Virus record (IMG/VR): IMGVR_UViG_3300045738_001503
Location: 1-21,848 of that record
From: a virus
Length of the DNA stretch: 21,848 nucleotides
Direction: 5' to 3' (one strand)
Shown: in pieces, positions 8,344 to 18,700 of the stretch
Numbering within the stretch: position 1 is the first letter of the stretch
Layout of the letters: the number at the start of each line of letters is the position of its first letter
Notes under the pieces: model-generated
What the model saw: the letters and a program-made list of their open reading frames with translations, nothing else
Database searches by the model: none
What the model was told of the DNA's origin: nothing
Made by a program: the position numbers and the translations under genes

Positions 8344-9893
8344 TGGCGATTAAAAAATATAAAGCGACAAAAGACAATACGTTAACTAACGCTTATAAGC
8401 TAGATCTGTCCACCCGCGCCACCGGTTCTAACATGGGCGCTTCTGATATTTTGGAGGTATTTTCGATTTATGGCCAGCAAACTACAAGCTCTGCTGAACT
8501 ATCAAGGACCTTGTTAGAATTTCCGATTAGTACCATATCTACAGATAGAACAGCCGGCACGATTCCTGCGTCCGGAAGTGTTAATTTTTATTTAAGGGTC
8601 TACAATGCGAGACATTCCGAGCAATTACCTAGCAATTTCACGGTTAATGTTATGGCTGTTTCGCAGTCGTGGCAAGAGGGAATTGGCCTGGACATGGAAT
8701 CGTATAAAGATGAAGTTAAAGATTCGATTGAGGGCTCAAATTGGACAAATAGACAAAAAACGACAGCATGGGGAAAGCCTGGTGGCGATTACCATTCTTC
8801 TTCATATGTTGCAGGCGAAACAATGCCGAATTATACATACACTTTTGATGAAGGGTATGAAGATATAGAACTTGATATCACTGCGATGGTAGAAGAGTGG
8901 GCGGCGAGCACTCAGACAAACAATGGTTTGGCCGTGTTTCTGACGTCGAGCCAAGAGGCGTATGTATCTAATTCTTCCGGAGTAGATTCCGGACCCGTTT
9001 TACACAATACGGCCGGCCAGAAGACAAGTTATTATACAAAAAGGTTTTTCTCAAGATCTAGCGAATTTTTCTTTAAAGTTCCGGCGATCGAGGCCAGATG
9101 GGACTCTAGAACAGAAGATCAGCGAGGATACTTTTTTTACAGTAGTTCTTTGGCGCCTGCAGTAGACAATTTAAATACAATTTATCTTTACAACTATGTT
9201 AGGGGGCAGTTAACGAACATTCCCGCAGTTGGAACCGGAGGAATACTGGTTAGTATATACTCTGGTTCTGCTACCGACGTTGCACCTTCTGGCTCCAAAT
9301 TAGCCCTTTCCGTCGGCGGCGACGTAGCTAGCGCCGCAGATCTGAATGTGACCGGCGGTTATGTTTCAGCCGGCATATACTCGGCTTCTTTTGCCTTCAC
9401 AGGTTCGACAACATTAAAAACTATATATGATGTTTGGCACAGCGGAAGTGTTGAATACAATACCGGCTCTATTAAGCCAAAAACACTTTCCTCTCCCAAT
9501 TGGAACACTTACGAACAATATGTTTCAAAAATAACCAATCTTAAGCCAAAATATGTAAAAGATGAGGAAGCAAGATTTAGGGTGTTCACAAGGCTAAAAA
9601 ACTTTAGTCCGACAATTTATAATGTTGCTTCTAAAGAAATTGAAAAAGAGATTATTCCAAGCGCATCATTCGAAATTATAAGAATGGTTGATGAAAAAAC
9701 GGTTATTAATAATTCTACTGGTAGCACAACTTATCATACATACTTATCTTACGATAATTCTGGAAGCTATTTTGATTTAGACATGTCTTTGCTAGAACCT
9801 GGTTACATGTATGGTGTTAAATTAAGTTATTATGTCGCCGGCCAGTGGAGAGACCAAGAAGAAATGTTTAAATTTAGGGTTGAAGATAATTAA
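8343..9893 (+). CDS. DNRLRE-domain virion protein, probably baseplate periphery or fibre attachment
   Basis: A 516-residue protein. Residues about 1-280 fit the DNRLRE (CBM96-like) beta-sandwich pattern. In order they show an N-terminal D-N-T-x-x-N-A run, N-M-G-A-S-D before a strand, an E-L-S-R-x-L-L-E-F-P strand, F-Y-L-R-V-Y-N, then S-W-x-E-G and W-x-x-P-G-G-D-Y. D-I-T-A-M-V-E-E-W follows, and the domain ends with a P-A-I-E-A-R-W-D strand. DNRLRE domains occur in secreted carbohydrate-related and surface proteins of bacteria; sugar binding here is inference. Residues about 280-516 look like further Ig-like or beta domains rich in Ser/Gly/Thr/Tyr. The ATG at 8343 shares a base with the gp6 stop, and AAGGG about 12 nt upstream is a weak ribosome site. 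The position right after gp6 is where T4 and P2 place wedge or tail-tip proteins. Four in-frame GCCGGC sites are present. Confidence 0.9.
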   Translation: MAIKKYKATKDNTLTNAYKLDLSTRATGSNMGASDILEVFSIYGQQTTSSAELSRTLLEFPISTISTDRTAGTIPASGSVNFYLRVYNARHSEQLPSNFTVNVMAVSQSWQEGIGLDMESYKDEVKDSIEGSNWTNRQKTTAWGKPGGDYHSSSYVAGETMPNYTYTFDEGYEDIELDITAMVEEWAASTQTNNGLAVFLTSSQEAYVSNSSGVDSGPVLHNTAGQKTSYYTKRFFSRSSEFFFKVPAIEARWDSRTEDQRGYFFYSSSLAPAVDNLNTIYLYNYVRGQLTNIPAVGTGGILVSIYSGSATDVAPSGSKLALSVGGDVASAADLNVTGGYVSAGIYSASFAFTGSTTLKTIYDVWHSGSVEYNTGSIKPKTLSSPNWNTYEQYVSKITNLKPKYVKDEEARFRVFTRLKNFSPTIYNVASKEIEKEIIPSASFEIIRMVDEKTVINNSTGSTTYHTYLSYDNSGSYFDLDMSLLEPGYMYGVKLSYYVAGQWRDQEEMFKFRVEDN

Positions 9894-9919
9894 AAATGTA
9901 TACAAAGTTGGGCTGATTT

Positions 9920-12900
9920 ATGGGCATTAAAGATCTATTTGACAAAGGACATTCTCTTAAATTTGTTAAAAACAAAACTAAAGAAGATCTTGCCGAGTCT
10001 GTAGAATCATATCGCTATATTGACGCATATAACGACAGGAAAGAGTTATTTCGTCCGGACGTAGATTTTGCTACTGCTTCGAACTTTGCTAGATTTGGAC
10101 TGGCAGAAGAATATTACGACACCGCTATAAAAAGAATATATGAAACATATCCTTATGACGGCTCCCAGGCAGAGAAAGTCGAGTGGGAAAACGAAAGCAC
10201 TTATCTAGATCTTTTTGTGTTTGAGAACGAATACCCTAGAACAAGCGGCTTTGTAACGATGAACTTGACATCATCTTTTACGGGTGATTTTAGTTCAAAT
10301 GTCAAATTATCAAGCGCGCCTCAATATGTGTTTTTAAAAGGTGGTCCACATCCCGACCCTGGTGGAGATTACAAAAGTGATTTCTCTGCCGGCCCCTCTA
10401 AAAAAGGTGTTTCGAAAGCTAACATTTATGATACGACCTATCAAAGAACTAATAACCTAGAGTTAGACTTAGCTAAGGGCGTTACTGTTGAGACGTGGAT
10501 GAAAAAAGAAGGTTGGGCTTCTACTGGCTCAGTACACCATGAATACATCTTTCACTCTTGGAATTCGGGCTCGACTACAAGTTCTGGTTCTTTGAGGACT
10601 TACGTCTATGGAGAAACAGACGATTCAAAAGGCCTTATACATTTAAGAGTGGTATCTGGTTCTACAGAACTAAGTTTCGACCATGATACGGGCCTGGACA
10701 CGTTGGCGGATAGCAGCTGGCATCATTATGCTTTGACAGCCAAGACTAGTGGAACAGATACCGTTTCCAGTCTATATGTTGACGGTGTTCATAAATCGAA
10801 ACTAACCTTATCCAGTACTACGATCAACGAAGTCACCGGCGCGATGATTGCTTCAATCGGTGGCCTCGTCGGGCCTCTGACTGACGCCGGCACCGTCGGA
10901 AAAGGTTGGGGCAATATAGTATCTGCTTCTTTCGACGAGTTCCGATATTGGAAAACAGAGAGGGACGCTCAGCAGATAGGCCGTTTTTACATCGATCAAG
11001 TAGGCGGTGGCACGAACACTGACAACGTGAAACATGATGACATAAACAACAAAGTATCCCTTGGAGTATATTATAAGTTTAACGAAGGCATTACGGGCCG
11101 TGCATCAACTGATTCTACAATATTAGATTATTCAGGAAGAATCAGTAACGGTACATTCGTGAACTATTCTTCAACGTGTAGAAACACCGGTTCTGCAATT
11201 GTCCTTTCTTCGGCCGCGACAAAAGAATTTTTAGATCCAATTGTTTATTCTTATCACCCGAGTGTAAAGAGCCTGCTTGCGGACAAAAAAGCTAGAGGTT
11301 CGATGCATGACCACGAGAATGCATCGTCTCTTTACAAATCGATGCCGGCGTGGATTGCCGAACAAGACGAGTCAGAGACTAAAAACTTAAAATTCTTAAC
11401 TCAGATAATGGCTAGTTTCTTCGATGATCTGTATCTTCAAATAGAGAAATTACCTAGATTAAAAGACATAAACTATCCAGATGACACTTCTTACGAGAAA
11501 CCTTTACCTTTTGCAGAAAGATTATTAAGTTCACGAGGTTATGAAGCACCAGAACTTTTTGCAGACATGTCAGATTTAGCCAAATATCTTGAGAGAGACG
11601 AAAAGAAGTTATTCGAAAAGAAGCTTTATGAAGTAAAAAATATTATATATCAAAACATTTATAACAACCTTTCTTATATTCAAAAATCAAAAGGAACTTT
11701 TAAGTCGTTAAGAAACTTTTTGAGGTGTTTTGGCGTTGACGAAGAATTAATAAAGCTAAATATTTATTCTAATAATGATATTTATGAGTTGAAAGACAAC
11801 ACGACGAACACCAGTGTTCAAAAATCTTATATTGATTTTGATGATGCAGAGACTAGACTTTCATCTTCCGCCGGCAGTTACAGCAATGCCTACAGCGCAA
11901 CGGCGTACCAATACTATGATTCTACCGATTCTAATTCTCTTTCTTACATTCCTGCCGCCACGGAGTCCCTGCTGACCGGTGCAATGATGACAATCGAAAC
12001 AGAAGTTGTTTTTCCAAAAAGATCCATTGTAGATGACAACAACTACAAGCTCTTTCCTTCACTTTCATCTTCTATTTTCGGACTCCACGCATGCGCCGCT
12101 TCCAACACAGACTTATCTTTTGATTCTTCGGACACAATTAATTTCAATGTGTATGCTTCAAAACCAGACGACGACCCAAGAAACGTAAAGTTTGTTTTGT
12201 CGGGATCAAGCGTTTTTTCCCCGATAGAAAACTCGAATACGTACGCCGGTACTTATGATAATGAAAAGTGGAATTTGGCATTTCGCTTGCGACCAACAAA
12301 AGCATCGACAGACACATCTCCTACACTAAATTTTAGCGTGGGCTTTTTACTTCCAACTGCGTCGGCATATACGTACGAGCTTTACGGGGTAAATTATGTA
12401 TCAAACATTTTACAAAATGAGTTTACCGTATCTGGTACGATGAGCCTGGCAAACGCGACCACGTTCTTCACACAACCAAAAAGGATATTTTTGGGCTCCG
12501 ATCGTACAAACTTTACTGGCTCTGTAGTGTCCTATTCGGATGTTAAAGTTTCGTCGACACGCGTTTGGCTGGATTACCTCTCTAACGACACGATCAAGGC
12601 CCACGCCAAAGATCCCAACTCTTACGGTACCCTGCAACCTTATAGAAATGCCAATGATTCTTTAAACACAAATTTTGTTCCTCAAATTTCAACTTTGATT
12701 TTAAATTGGACTATGGACAATCTAACAGGATCTGACGCGTCAGGCCAATTCTTGATCGAAGACTTCGCCTCTGGATCGACCGATCAAAAGTTGAAATTTG
12801 GAGATCACTGGGCCTCACCAATTTCCAGATACAATTATTCCGGCCGCGGCGATAATTTTGTCGCAGATGCTAATTTAGCTAATCAGGCTATAGATATAGA

Positions 12901-15694
12901 TTTTGTCCAATCAGCTAAGTTAAAACTACCAGAGGTCGTAAATAGTGACGACATGATAAAGATTTTAACGCAGCAAGATGAAATGGTGTTTACTAGGGAC
13001 ACAAATTATGTAGAACATTATTTGTCTGTAGAAAAAAGCATGTATCAAACAATTTCTGAAGAAATGCTGCGCTTTTTTGCCACTGTCAGCAACTTTAACA
13101 ATTTAATTGGTGAGCCAGTAAATAGATACCGGCCATTTTACAAGAAAATGCAAAAGTTACGAGAACTTTTCTTCGAAGGTGTCGAGAATGACAGGCTAGA
13201 TTTAGAGAAGTTTATAGAATATTTTAAATGGATCGACGATGCTATAACAATAATGATCGCGCAGCTTATACCTCTATCTTCTAATAATACAGAATTCTTA
13301 AGAAATATGGTCGAAAGTCATATTTTAGAAAGAAATAAATATTGGACAAAGTACCCAACTTTAGAAGTTAAAACAAAAAGTCCTGCGGCCTCATTAAGGG
13401 GTATCGAGGAATTAAAATATAGTTGGAAGTTTGGTCATGCTCCTTTGTCGCCGGCCGAGAATACAAATCAAAATCAAAATTGTTTATGGTGGAAACAAAG
13501 GGCCGAGAGAAACGATGTGCTCTCGTCTGGAGATACAAGTGTAGACAGTAATAAAAACGATATATTAAAGATAGTGATCACAGAAGTCACAGGCTCAGAA
13601 CCTACCTTGTTAACAGCCGCGTCGGTCAAATATGACAAGAGTTATTATGACATCAGAAGTCTTGCGCGCCCGATTGAATTAGAAGTTAAGAGATCTATTA
13701 ACTTCAAAGGCGGCGGCAATTCTCTGAGCAATATGACTCATGATTACTATAAAAGTGTTATGAAGTGGGGGAGCGACGATGATTTTATTTTCCTGGATAT
13801 TGATAACGAAATAAAAGATACTGTTTGTGATGATCAAGAGACACCCCCGGAGCTGGAAAAGAAAAAGTTTAAGATTCAAGCGTTAACCATGCTGGCAGAG
13901 GAGACTGCAGATTCAAATGCACAAGGCACCGGTAAAAATGATCTAAAGTATACAGACGCTAAAAGTACCTTACTGCTTCCTTTCAGTATATATTCATCTT
14001 CGATAGACGTCGCGGGCTATCAGGCTCTATATTCAAGTCAAATTGGTATAGATTTTACTAATTTGCATGAAGATAAATACGGTTTTGATGCTGAAATTCC
14101 CATGCAAGGGCCCTTCACCGAGAAATATGTTGGCGGCATGCAGCACCGCCATGTGGGACTCAATCAAGGATCGGATGATCGCTCAACGCGTCCTGAAGGC
14201 TGGCACTTACAAGAATTTTTAGATACTACTGAAACAGAATACATTATACCACCCGAGTTCTTCACCGACGCGACGACAACTGCTACAACTGATGTTTCTA
14301 TCCTTGTTTTACCAGAAGGATCAGTAGCAGGAGACCCAAGTCCATATGAATATTGGAGGAATGGCGCCGGCGCAGATAATCCATGGACTTTTCTATCTGG
14401 CCCAACACCATCCGCCGGCACAGGCCCAAATTCTGGTAAATATGCATATTGTGAAGTACTGCCGTCAAAAGTTGGGCAGACGTTTAGTTTGGCGACTCCT
14501 TTAATAGACTTAACAGAAGTAAAAAATGAAGAGGTCTATATAAGCTTCCGATATCATATGCACGGACTAGGTATGGGCAATTTAAAAGTCCAAGCCTCAA
14601 CAGATCGTAATTTCGAGTCTGGTGTGGAAGATCTTTTGGTTGATTGGGATGGCTCCACCGACCCCGCCGGGAGATCAACTTATATGTCAGGACAGCAGCA
14701 CCTCCACGCTTCAGATTCTTTTACGCAGGCGCGCATATGGCCTACAACTGGCAACGGCCTTACAAACTGGTATGGGAAACGATTTTATATAAGATTTCTC
14801 TATACTGCTGGTATTTCTCACCTAGGCGATTGTGCGATTGATAACGTTGCTATGTGGAAAAAGACCGGCGGCGGTGTGCTCCAAAACGCCTTTAAATTAT
14901 TTAATCCAACATACGATGACCATAATAGACCCACCGCGTTATATACGCGAGATACAATAGCAAAGCGACCAGTCAATATTCGCAATATTCAAATGACTGG
15001 AACTTCACCCACAAAAGCAGGAAATTATCTTGATAGATACGAGTATGTTAATACCACCAGCCCAGAAGCCAATGATCCTTATTTTGTTAAAAATACGGCA
15101 CAAATCACGAAGACCACGACCTTGTACACCGCCGGCAGCATTCAGGCGATTCTCTCCATGCCGCCGACGGCCGTCCCGATGGTGTCTCCTACTGGATACA
15201 ACCCTTTGTTTACTTTACCTGATCGAACCTTCTTAACTGGAAGTATAAGGAACAGAACTAGAATTAAAACAAGATTTAGTTCGCCAGGCGGCTTTGAAAC
15301 ACTTTCAAGAGGCTTTTTAGATCCTGCTCACGAAACTTTTTCCCCCAATAATGCTTTAACTTTTAGAAACGCCTGGCCTAGAAAAGTGTATAATTCACAG
15401 TTACAAGCACATCAAGGACAATACGGTGTTAGTACACATAACACAGCCACAGCACGCGTCTTTGGTTCCGAGGCCGTAGGCTCGATCAATTCAAGCGATT
15501 ACACGATCTCCGGAGATGCGTCAAAACACAAGATACACAGGAATAATATTGAAAGGCTGGAGTTGTCCGGCTCAACAACGGACTTTATTGGGATGACTGT
15601 TATAACTGCATCTTTTTTTGACAACGCCTTTGTTTCTCACATGATACCAAGAACGGACCAACAAACAAGATGGATAACAGCGTCGATAATTTAA
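9920..15694 (+). CDS. Giant LamG/tail-protein-I-like/MAM mosaic baseplate protein
   Basis: A 1924-residue modular protein. The N-terminal 100 residues carry an acidic/aromatic region with D-V-D-F-A-T-A-S-N-F-A-R-F-G and Y-P-Y-D-G-S. Residues about 180-362 form a LamG/ConA-like jelly roll: V-T-V-E-T-W-M, then S-S-W-H-H-Y-A-L-T, V-D-G-V-H-K and F-D-E-F-R-Y-W. Residues about 480-625 are helical and hold K-G-T-F-K-S-L-R-N-F-L-R near residue 591, like the R/K-K-G-T helix of P2 tail protein I. Residues about 689-905 form a second jelly roll ending R-V-W-L-D-Y-L-S. A long helical block follows (about 1030-1150). Residues near 1395 carry a Q-G-P-F-T-E-K motif shared, from memory, with marine phage LamG proteins. 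Residues about 1470-1650 are MAM-like. The start lacks a clear Shine-Dalgarno. Position two genes after gp6/J suits a gpI or gp7 role, with jelly rolls as surface-binding decorations (inference). Confidence 0.9.
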   Translation: MGIKDLFDKGHSLKFVKNKTKEDLAESVESYRYIDAYNDRKELFRPDVDFATASNFARFGLAEEYYDTAIKRIYETYPYDGSQAEKVEWENESTYLDLFVFENEYPRTSGFVTMNLTSSFTGDFSSNVKLSSAPQYVFLKGGPHPDPGGDYKSDFSAGPSKKGVSKANIYDTTYQRTNNLELDLAKGVTVETWMKKEGWASTGSVHHEYIFHSWNSGSTTSSGSLRTYVYGETDDSKGLIHLRVVSGSTELSFDHDTGLDTLADSSWHHYALTAKTSGTDTVSSLYVDGVHKSKLTLSSTTINEVTGAMIASIGGLVGPLTDAGTVGKGWGNIVSASFDEFRYWKTERDAQQIGRFYIDQVGGGTNTDNVKHDDINNKVSLGVYYKFNEGITGRASTDSTILDYSGRISNGTFVNYSSTCRNTGSAIVLSSAATKEFLDPIVYSYHPSVKSLLADKKARGSMHDHENASSLYKSMPAWIAEQDESETKNLKFLTQIMASFFDDLYLQIEKLPRLKDINYPDDTSYEKPLPFAERLLSSRGYEAPELFADMSDLAKYLERDEKKLFEKKLYEVKNIIYQNIYNNLSYIQKSKGTFKSLRNFLRCFGVDEELIKLNIYSNNDIYELKDNTTNTSVQKSYIDFDDAETRLSSSAGSYSNAYSATAYQYYDSTDSNSLSYIPAATESLLTGAMMTIETEVVFPKRSIVDDNNYKLFPSLSSSIFGLHACAASNTDLSFDSSDTINFNVYASKPDDDPRNVKFVLSGSSVFSPIENSNTYAGTYDNEKWNLAFRLRPTKASTDTSPTLNFSVGFLLPTASAYTYELYGVNYVSNILQNEFTVSGTMSLANATTFFTQPKRIFLGSDRTNFTGSVVSYSDVKVSSTRVWLDYLSNDTIKAHAKDPNSYGTLQPYRNANDSLNTNFVPQISTLILNWTMDNLTGSDASGQFLIEDFASGSTDQKLKFGDHWASPISRYNYSGRGDNFVADANLANQAIDIDFVQSAKLKLPEVVNSDDMIKILTQQDEMVFTRDTNYVEHYLSVEKSMYQTISEEMLRFFATVSNFNNLIGEPVNRYRPFYKKMQKLRELFFEGVENDRLDLEKFIEYFKWIDDAITIMIAQLIPLSSNNTEFLRNMVESHILERNKYWTKYPTLEVKTKSPAASLRGIEELKYSWKFGHAPLSPAENTNQNQNCLWWKQRAERNDVLSSGDTSVDSNKNDILKIVITEVTGSEPTLLTAASVKYDKSYYDIRSLARPIELEVKRSINFKGGGNSLSNMTHDYYKSVMKWGSDDDFIFLDIDNEIKDTVCDDQETPPELEKKKFKIQALTMLAEETADSNAQGTGKNDLKYTDAKSTLLLPFSIYSSSIDVAGYQALYSSQIGIDFTNLHEDKYGFDAEIPMQGPFTEKYVGGMQHRHVGLNQGSDDRSTRPEGWHLQEFLDTTETEYIIPPEFFTDATTTATTDVSILVLPEGSVAGDPSPYEYWRNGAGADNPWTFLSGPTPSAGTGPNSGKYAYCEVLPSKVGQTFSLATPLIDLTEVKNEEVYISFRYHMHGLGMGNLKVQASTDRNFESGVEDLLVDWDGSTDPAGRSTYMSGQQHLHASDSFTQARIWPTTGNGLTNWYGKRFYIRFLYTAGISHLGDCAIDNVAMWKKTGGGVLQNAFKLFNPTYDDHNRPTALYTRDTIAKRPVNIRNIQMTGTSPTKAGNYLDRYEYVNTTSPEANDPYFVKNTAQITKTTTLYTAGSIQAILSMPPTAVPMVSPTGYNPLFTLPDRTFLTGSIRNRTRIKTRFSSPGGFETLSRGFLDPAHETFSPNNALTFRNAWPRKVYNSQLQAHQGQYGVSTHNTATARVFGSEAVGSINSSDYTISGDASKHKIHRNNIERLELSGSTTDFIGMTVITASFFDNAFVSHMIPRTDQQTRWITASII
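14327..14869 (+). other. MAM-like jelly-roll domain within the 1924-residue protein
   Basis: Residues about 1470-1650. Trp1489 starts a W-T-F-L-S-G-P strand, then a Gly-rich turn and A-Y-C (Cys1511). A T-P-L-I-D-L strand follows, then the diagnostic Y-H-M-H-G-x-G-M-G-N-L at residues 1545-1555. The domain closes with G-D-C-A-I-D-N-V-A (Cys1638), like the G-D-x-A-[IL]-D-D of MAM domains. Only two cysteines are visible where animal MAM domains usually have four. MAM domains mediate protein adhesion in animals and occur in some bacterial secreted enzymes; receptor binding here is inference. Confidence 0.65.
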
Positions 15695-15730
15695 GGTATA
15701 ATCTAATTATATGATGAGGTTAAGATATAA
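15695..15730 (+). promoter_or_regulatory. 36-nt gap with candidate promoter and ribosome binding site
   Basis: This is the longest gap in the window. TATAAT lies at 15697-15702, and ATAACA at 15674-15679 (inside the end of the preceding gene) matches four of six bases of the -35 consensus with a 17-nt spacer. GAGG at 15716-15719 lies 11 nt before the ATG at 15731 and is a plausible ribosome site. TATAAATG at 15726-15733 is one base off the T4 late promoter octamer but overlaps the start codon, so it cannot be the promoter for this gene's usual leader. No hairpin terminator is visible. Confidence 0.3.
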
Positions 15731-18700
15731 ATGGCTTTAAGTGGATCATTAAATTTTCTAAGCGCGAGTATAACAGGATCAAACAATATTAATGTGGACT
15801 TTGTTGGTTTAAACACGTTAATTGTTGATCCAATGTCTAGGTCTTCTAATCAATTAGGACATGAATTTACCAGTGACTCATCATTATATTATAATAATAG
15901 TGTCGACGCCCAGGGCGGAATACAAGCAACAGCAACTGTCACCATTACTGATCTTACTGAAATCAATAATGGTGATAAAGTCAACTTAATCGCTACTGAT
16001 ACTACCTCTCATGATTTTACAGCCGGCTCCATCGCCGGCGCCGGAACATGGGTCGCTGAAACAAATAATAATACAACGGCCACTAATTTAGCAGCGCAGA
16101 TTAATGCAAATGCAAAGTTTACTGCTTCTGCCGCCAGCGCCGTCGTTACAATCACCCAAGCCACGGTCGGCACCACGGGCCCCGATGGCAATACCACTAT
16201 TACTCTCACAGATTCTGGAGCTGCTGGTATGTCTAAAACAGATTTTACCGGTGGTACTAACAATTCAATACAGCCTAATCAGCTAAACAGCTTGTTATTA
16301 AATCGTAACGGCCCTTATCAGCACCCTTCTTGGAAGCAATACAGAGGCGGAGAACATCCTGTTGCGAGAAAGTTGCGCCTTAACAACACAATGTCAATTG
16401 ATGCAACTTTTGCTGATTCTATTGCTCGTGAACAGCAAAAGAAACAGCTAAGAGACAAACTGGAAAACGATATACATGAGGACGTAAACAAACATTTTGA
16501 ATCTCTGAATACCTCTTTAAGAGACGCGTCCACCTCAAATCCAAAATTATATCAGCAGCCATCGCTTCAACAGTATTATGAACCATCTGTATTAAAGGCG
16601 CAGAAACCTTTTATATATGATGTGCTACCGGGCAATTTTAGAGTTCGTTCAACTTTAATGAACCAGATGGTATTTTTTGAGAATAAAGAGATAAATCAAG
16701 CGCTTAACATAGCTGGAACCGATCGGTATACGAGTTCGTTTTCTGGAGTACCGACAAAACGACCAAAACAAGAATATTATAATCTTATAACAGCCGCCAA
16801 AGATCACGGCGCTCACGGATTTATATATTCTGAAACTATTTTTCCTAAATCAATCAACGCTTTTAGACCCTACAAATTACAGAAGCTGTCTTATGAAGAA
16901 ACTAGCGGAACAGGCGCAAATGGATACGACAGAGCAGTTAACAGAAGTTTTTGGAGAGATTCTCAGCCTTCGTTGTCTTCCAGCATTTCGTCTGATGGTA
17001 CTTCACGGTTAAGAACAAATAGCGTTGCGCTAAACTCGCAAGATGTTATTCAAACAATAACGAATCTGAGCGCCTCCAACTACGAGGGTTATTACAACTT
17101 GCTACCCCCGGGCGGCGGCGGCCGATCTGGAGGTGCCCCTCTGGAGTGGAATCACACGTATTACTTTATGGAGCCTGGAATAATTGTGCATCATGGAACC
17201 GATACAACAACCGGATCCGTCGGCGCCGATGGCCTTCCAACTGTAGATGTAGAATCATCAGGAGCATTTGTTACTTTAGAAAGTTATCAACCTCATCCAA
17301 TTTCTCTTTTGAGCATGTGGCCTCTTGATCCTCGACCTGATATTTATAGTTCACCGATTTATCCCTATTTGACTTCAAGCCATGGCGGAAAAGGACTGCA
17401 GATCGGCCTTACTCCGCACAGGATGAAAGAGGCCGTCTCGTTGATCGACGGGTCCACGGGCGCCTCGACAATATACTACTTTCAGACAATCTCGCCTGTA
17501 TTTGATAAGGTAACAAAGATGACACCCGAAGAGACCCCTGTCCACGTCTATGGCCCCTCGACGGGCGACTACGACGGAGCGTACCCGAACCGTTTATACC
17601 AGGTCCTGCCGAACGCAACCGCCTCTTATGGACAAATTCAGAATTTAATGACAGGCGCCGCTGGTGAACTGGTTTATAGTACGAAGCCGACAATGTTCTT
17701 CCACAAAACCGGGTCAGAGGACAACGATATTCTAGGTTATCATGCCCAAACCGCATCTTTACAATATAACAGACATACTTTTCCATACAATACACCATTT
17801 TATGCCACAAACAAGGTGAGAGGTAGAAATCCATTCTACAATTCATATTCTGACTTTGCACAAGACATGAAACTCATTGGTCGCGATTATAGTTATGTGC
17901 CGGAGTATAAGACAGCCGACAGTCTAAAATATTATTATGAGAGATATTTTAAGGGTAAGCTTGATGATAAGTTGCATACTGAGATTTCTTTAACTAAAGA
18001 TTTTGATCAGAAAAAATCTTATGATTCTTTTTATGACTCACAGGCTGGTACAGAGGCGCTAGGATCCGGAGGATCCGTGAGCACGCTCAGTGCCGCTAAA
18101 ATAATAAAAAGAAATGTAGAATTTCCAACTTCAAGGCATCCAAAAGATTTTAAACTAAATTTTCTAACGATCGATGGCGCTTTCGTGACAGCCAGCGCAG
18201 ATGTCGAGAACTTTTCCGGATCTTCTGAAAGCCCGACAGCGTTTAAATATGTGAGCTTGACAAAAACAACCGAGGTCTCTACCTTGAAGGACCAACTGGG
18301 GTATTCGGATACCAAGATCGCGATTAGCCATCTACAAAATTCTTCTGGAACAATTTTTAATGAGGCATTTTCTCACACAGATACTGGTGAAATGTCTAAC
18401 CTTCTTGCGAAGCCACTAAACAAAACTTTTGATACAATCCCGCGTAGAATAACATTCACTGCCCATGGGCTTAAAAAATTAAGACCAGAAAAGAACTTTT
18501 ATCCAGTTACAAAAACTGTTGACGTGGGTAACAAATTTAAACAATTTATATACAATAATTTACAAGAGGGCCTGGTTCCGGAACATGGTGACGGACAAAC
18601 AAATGACAGAATAGAACAAGAAGGTCAAAAAAACGGCCAGTTACAGTCATTTTTGGAACCATTTTTTGCGCCAGGCATTTTATACAATTCAATAAAATCA

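Noticed and set aside
8605-8868. 87-codon + strand frame inside the DNRLRE gene
   Set aside because: Out of frame within a gene with a clear domain pattern, and its sequence is Arg/Met-rich with no recognisable features.
9896-9916. Six-codon ATG frame in the gap before the 1924-residue gene
   Set aside because: Too short to judge, with no strong ribosome site; it could be a leader but nothing supports that.
17409-17861. 150-codon minus-strand frame rich in Arg/Ser
   Set aside because: Opposite a GC-rich stretch of the 1915-residue gene; Arg/Ser-rich composition is typical of an antisense shadow.
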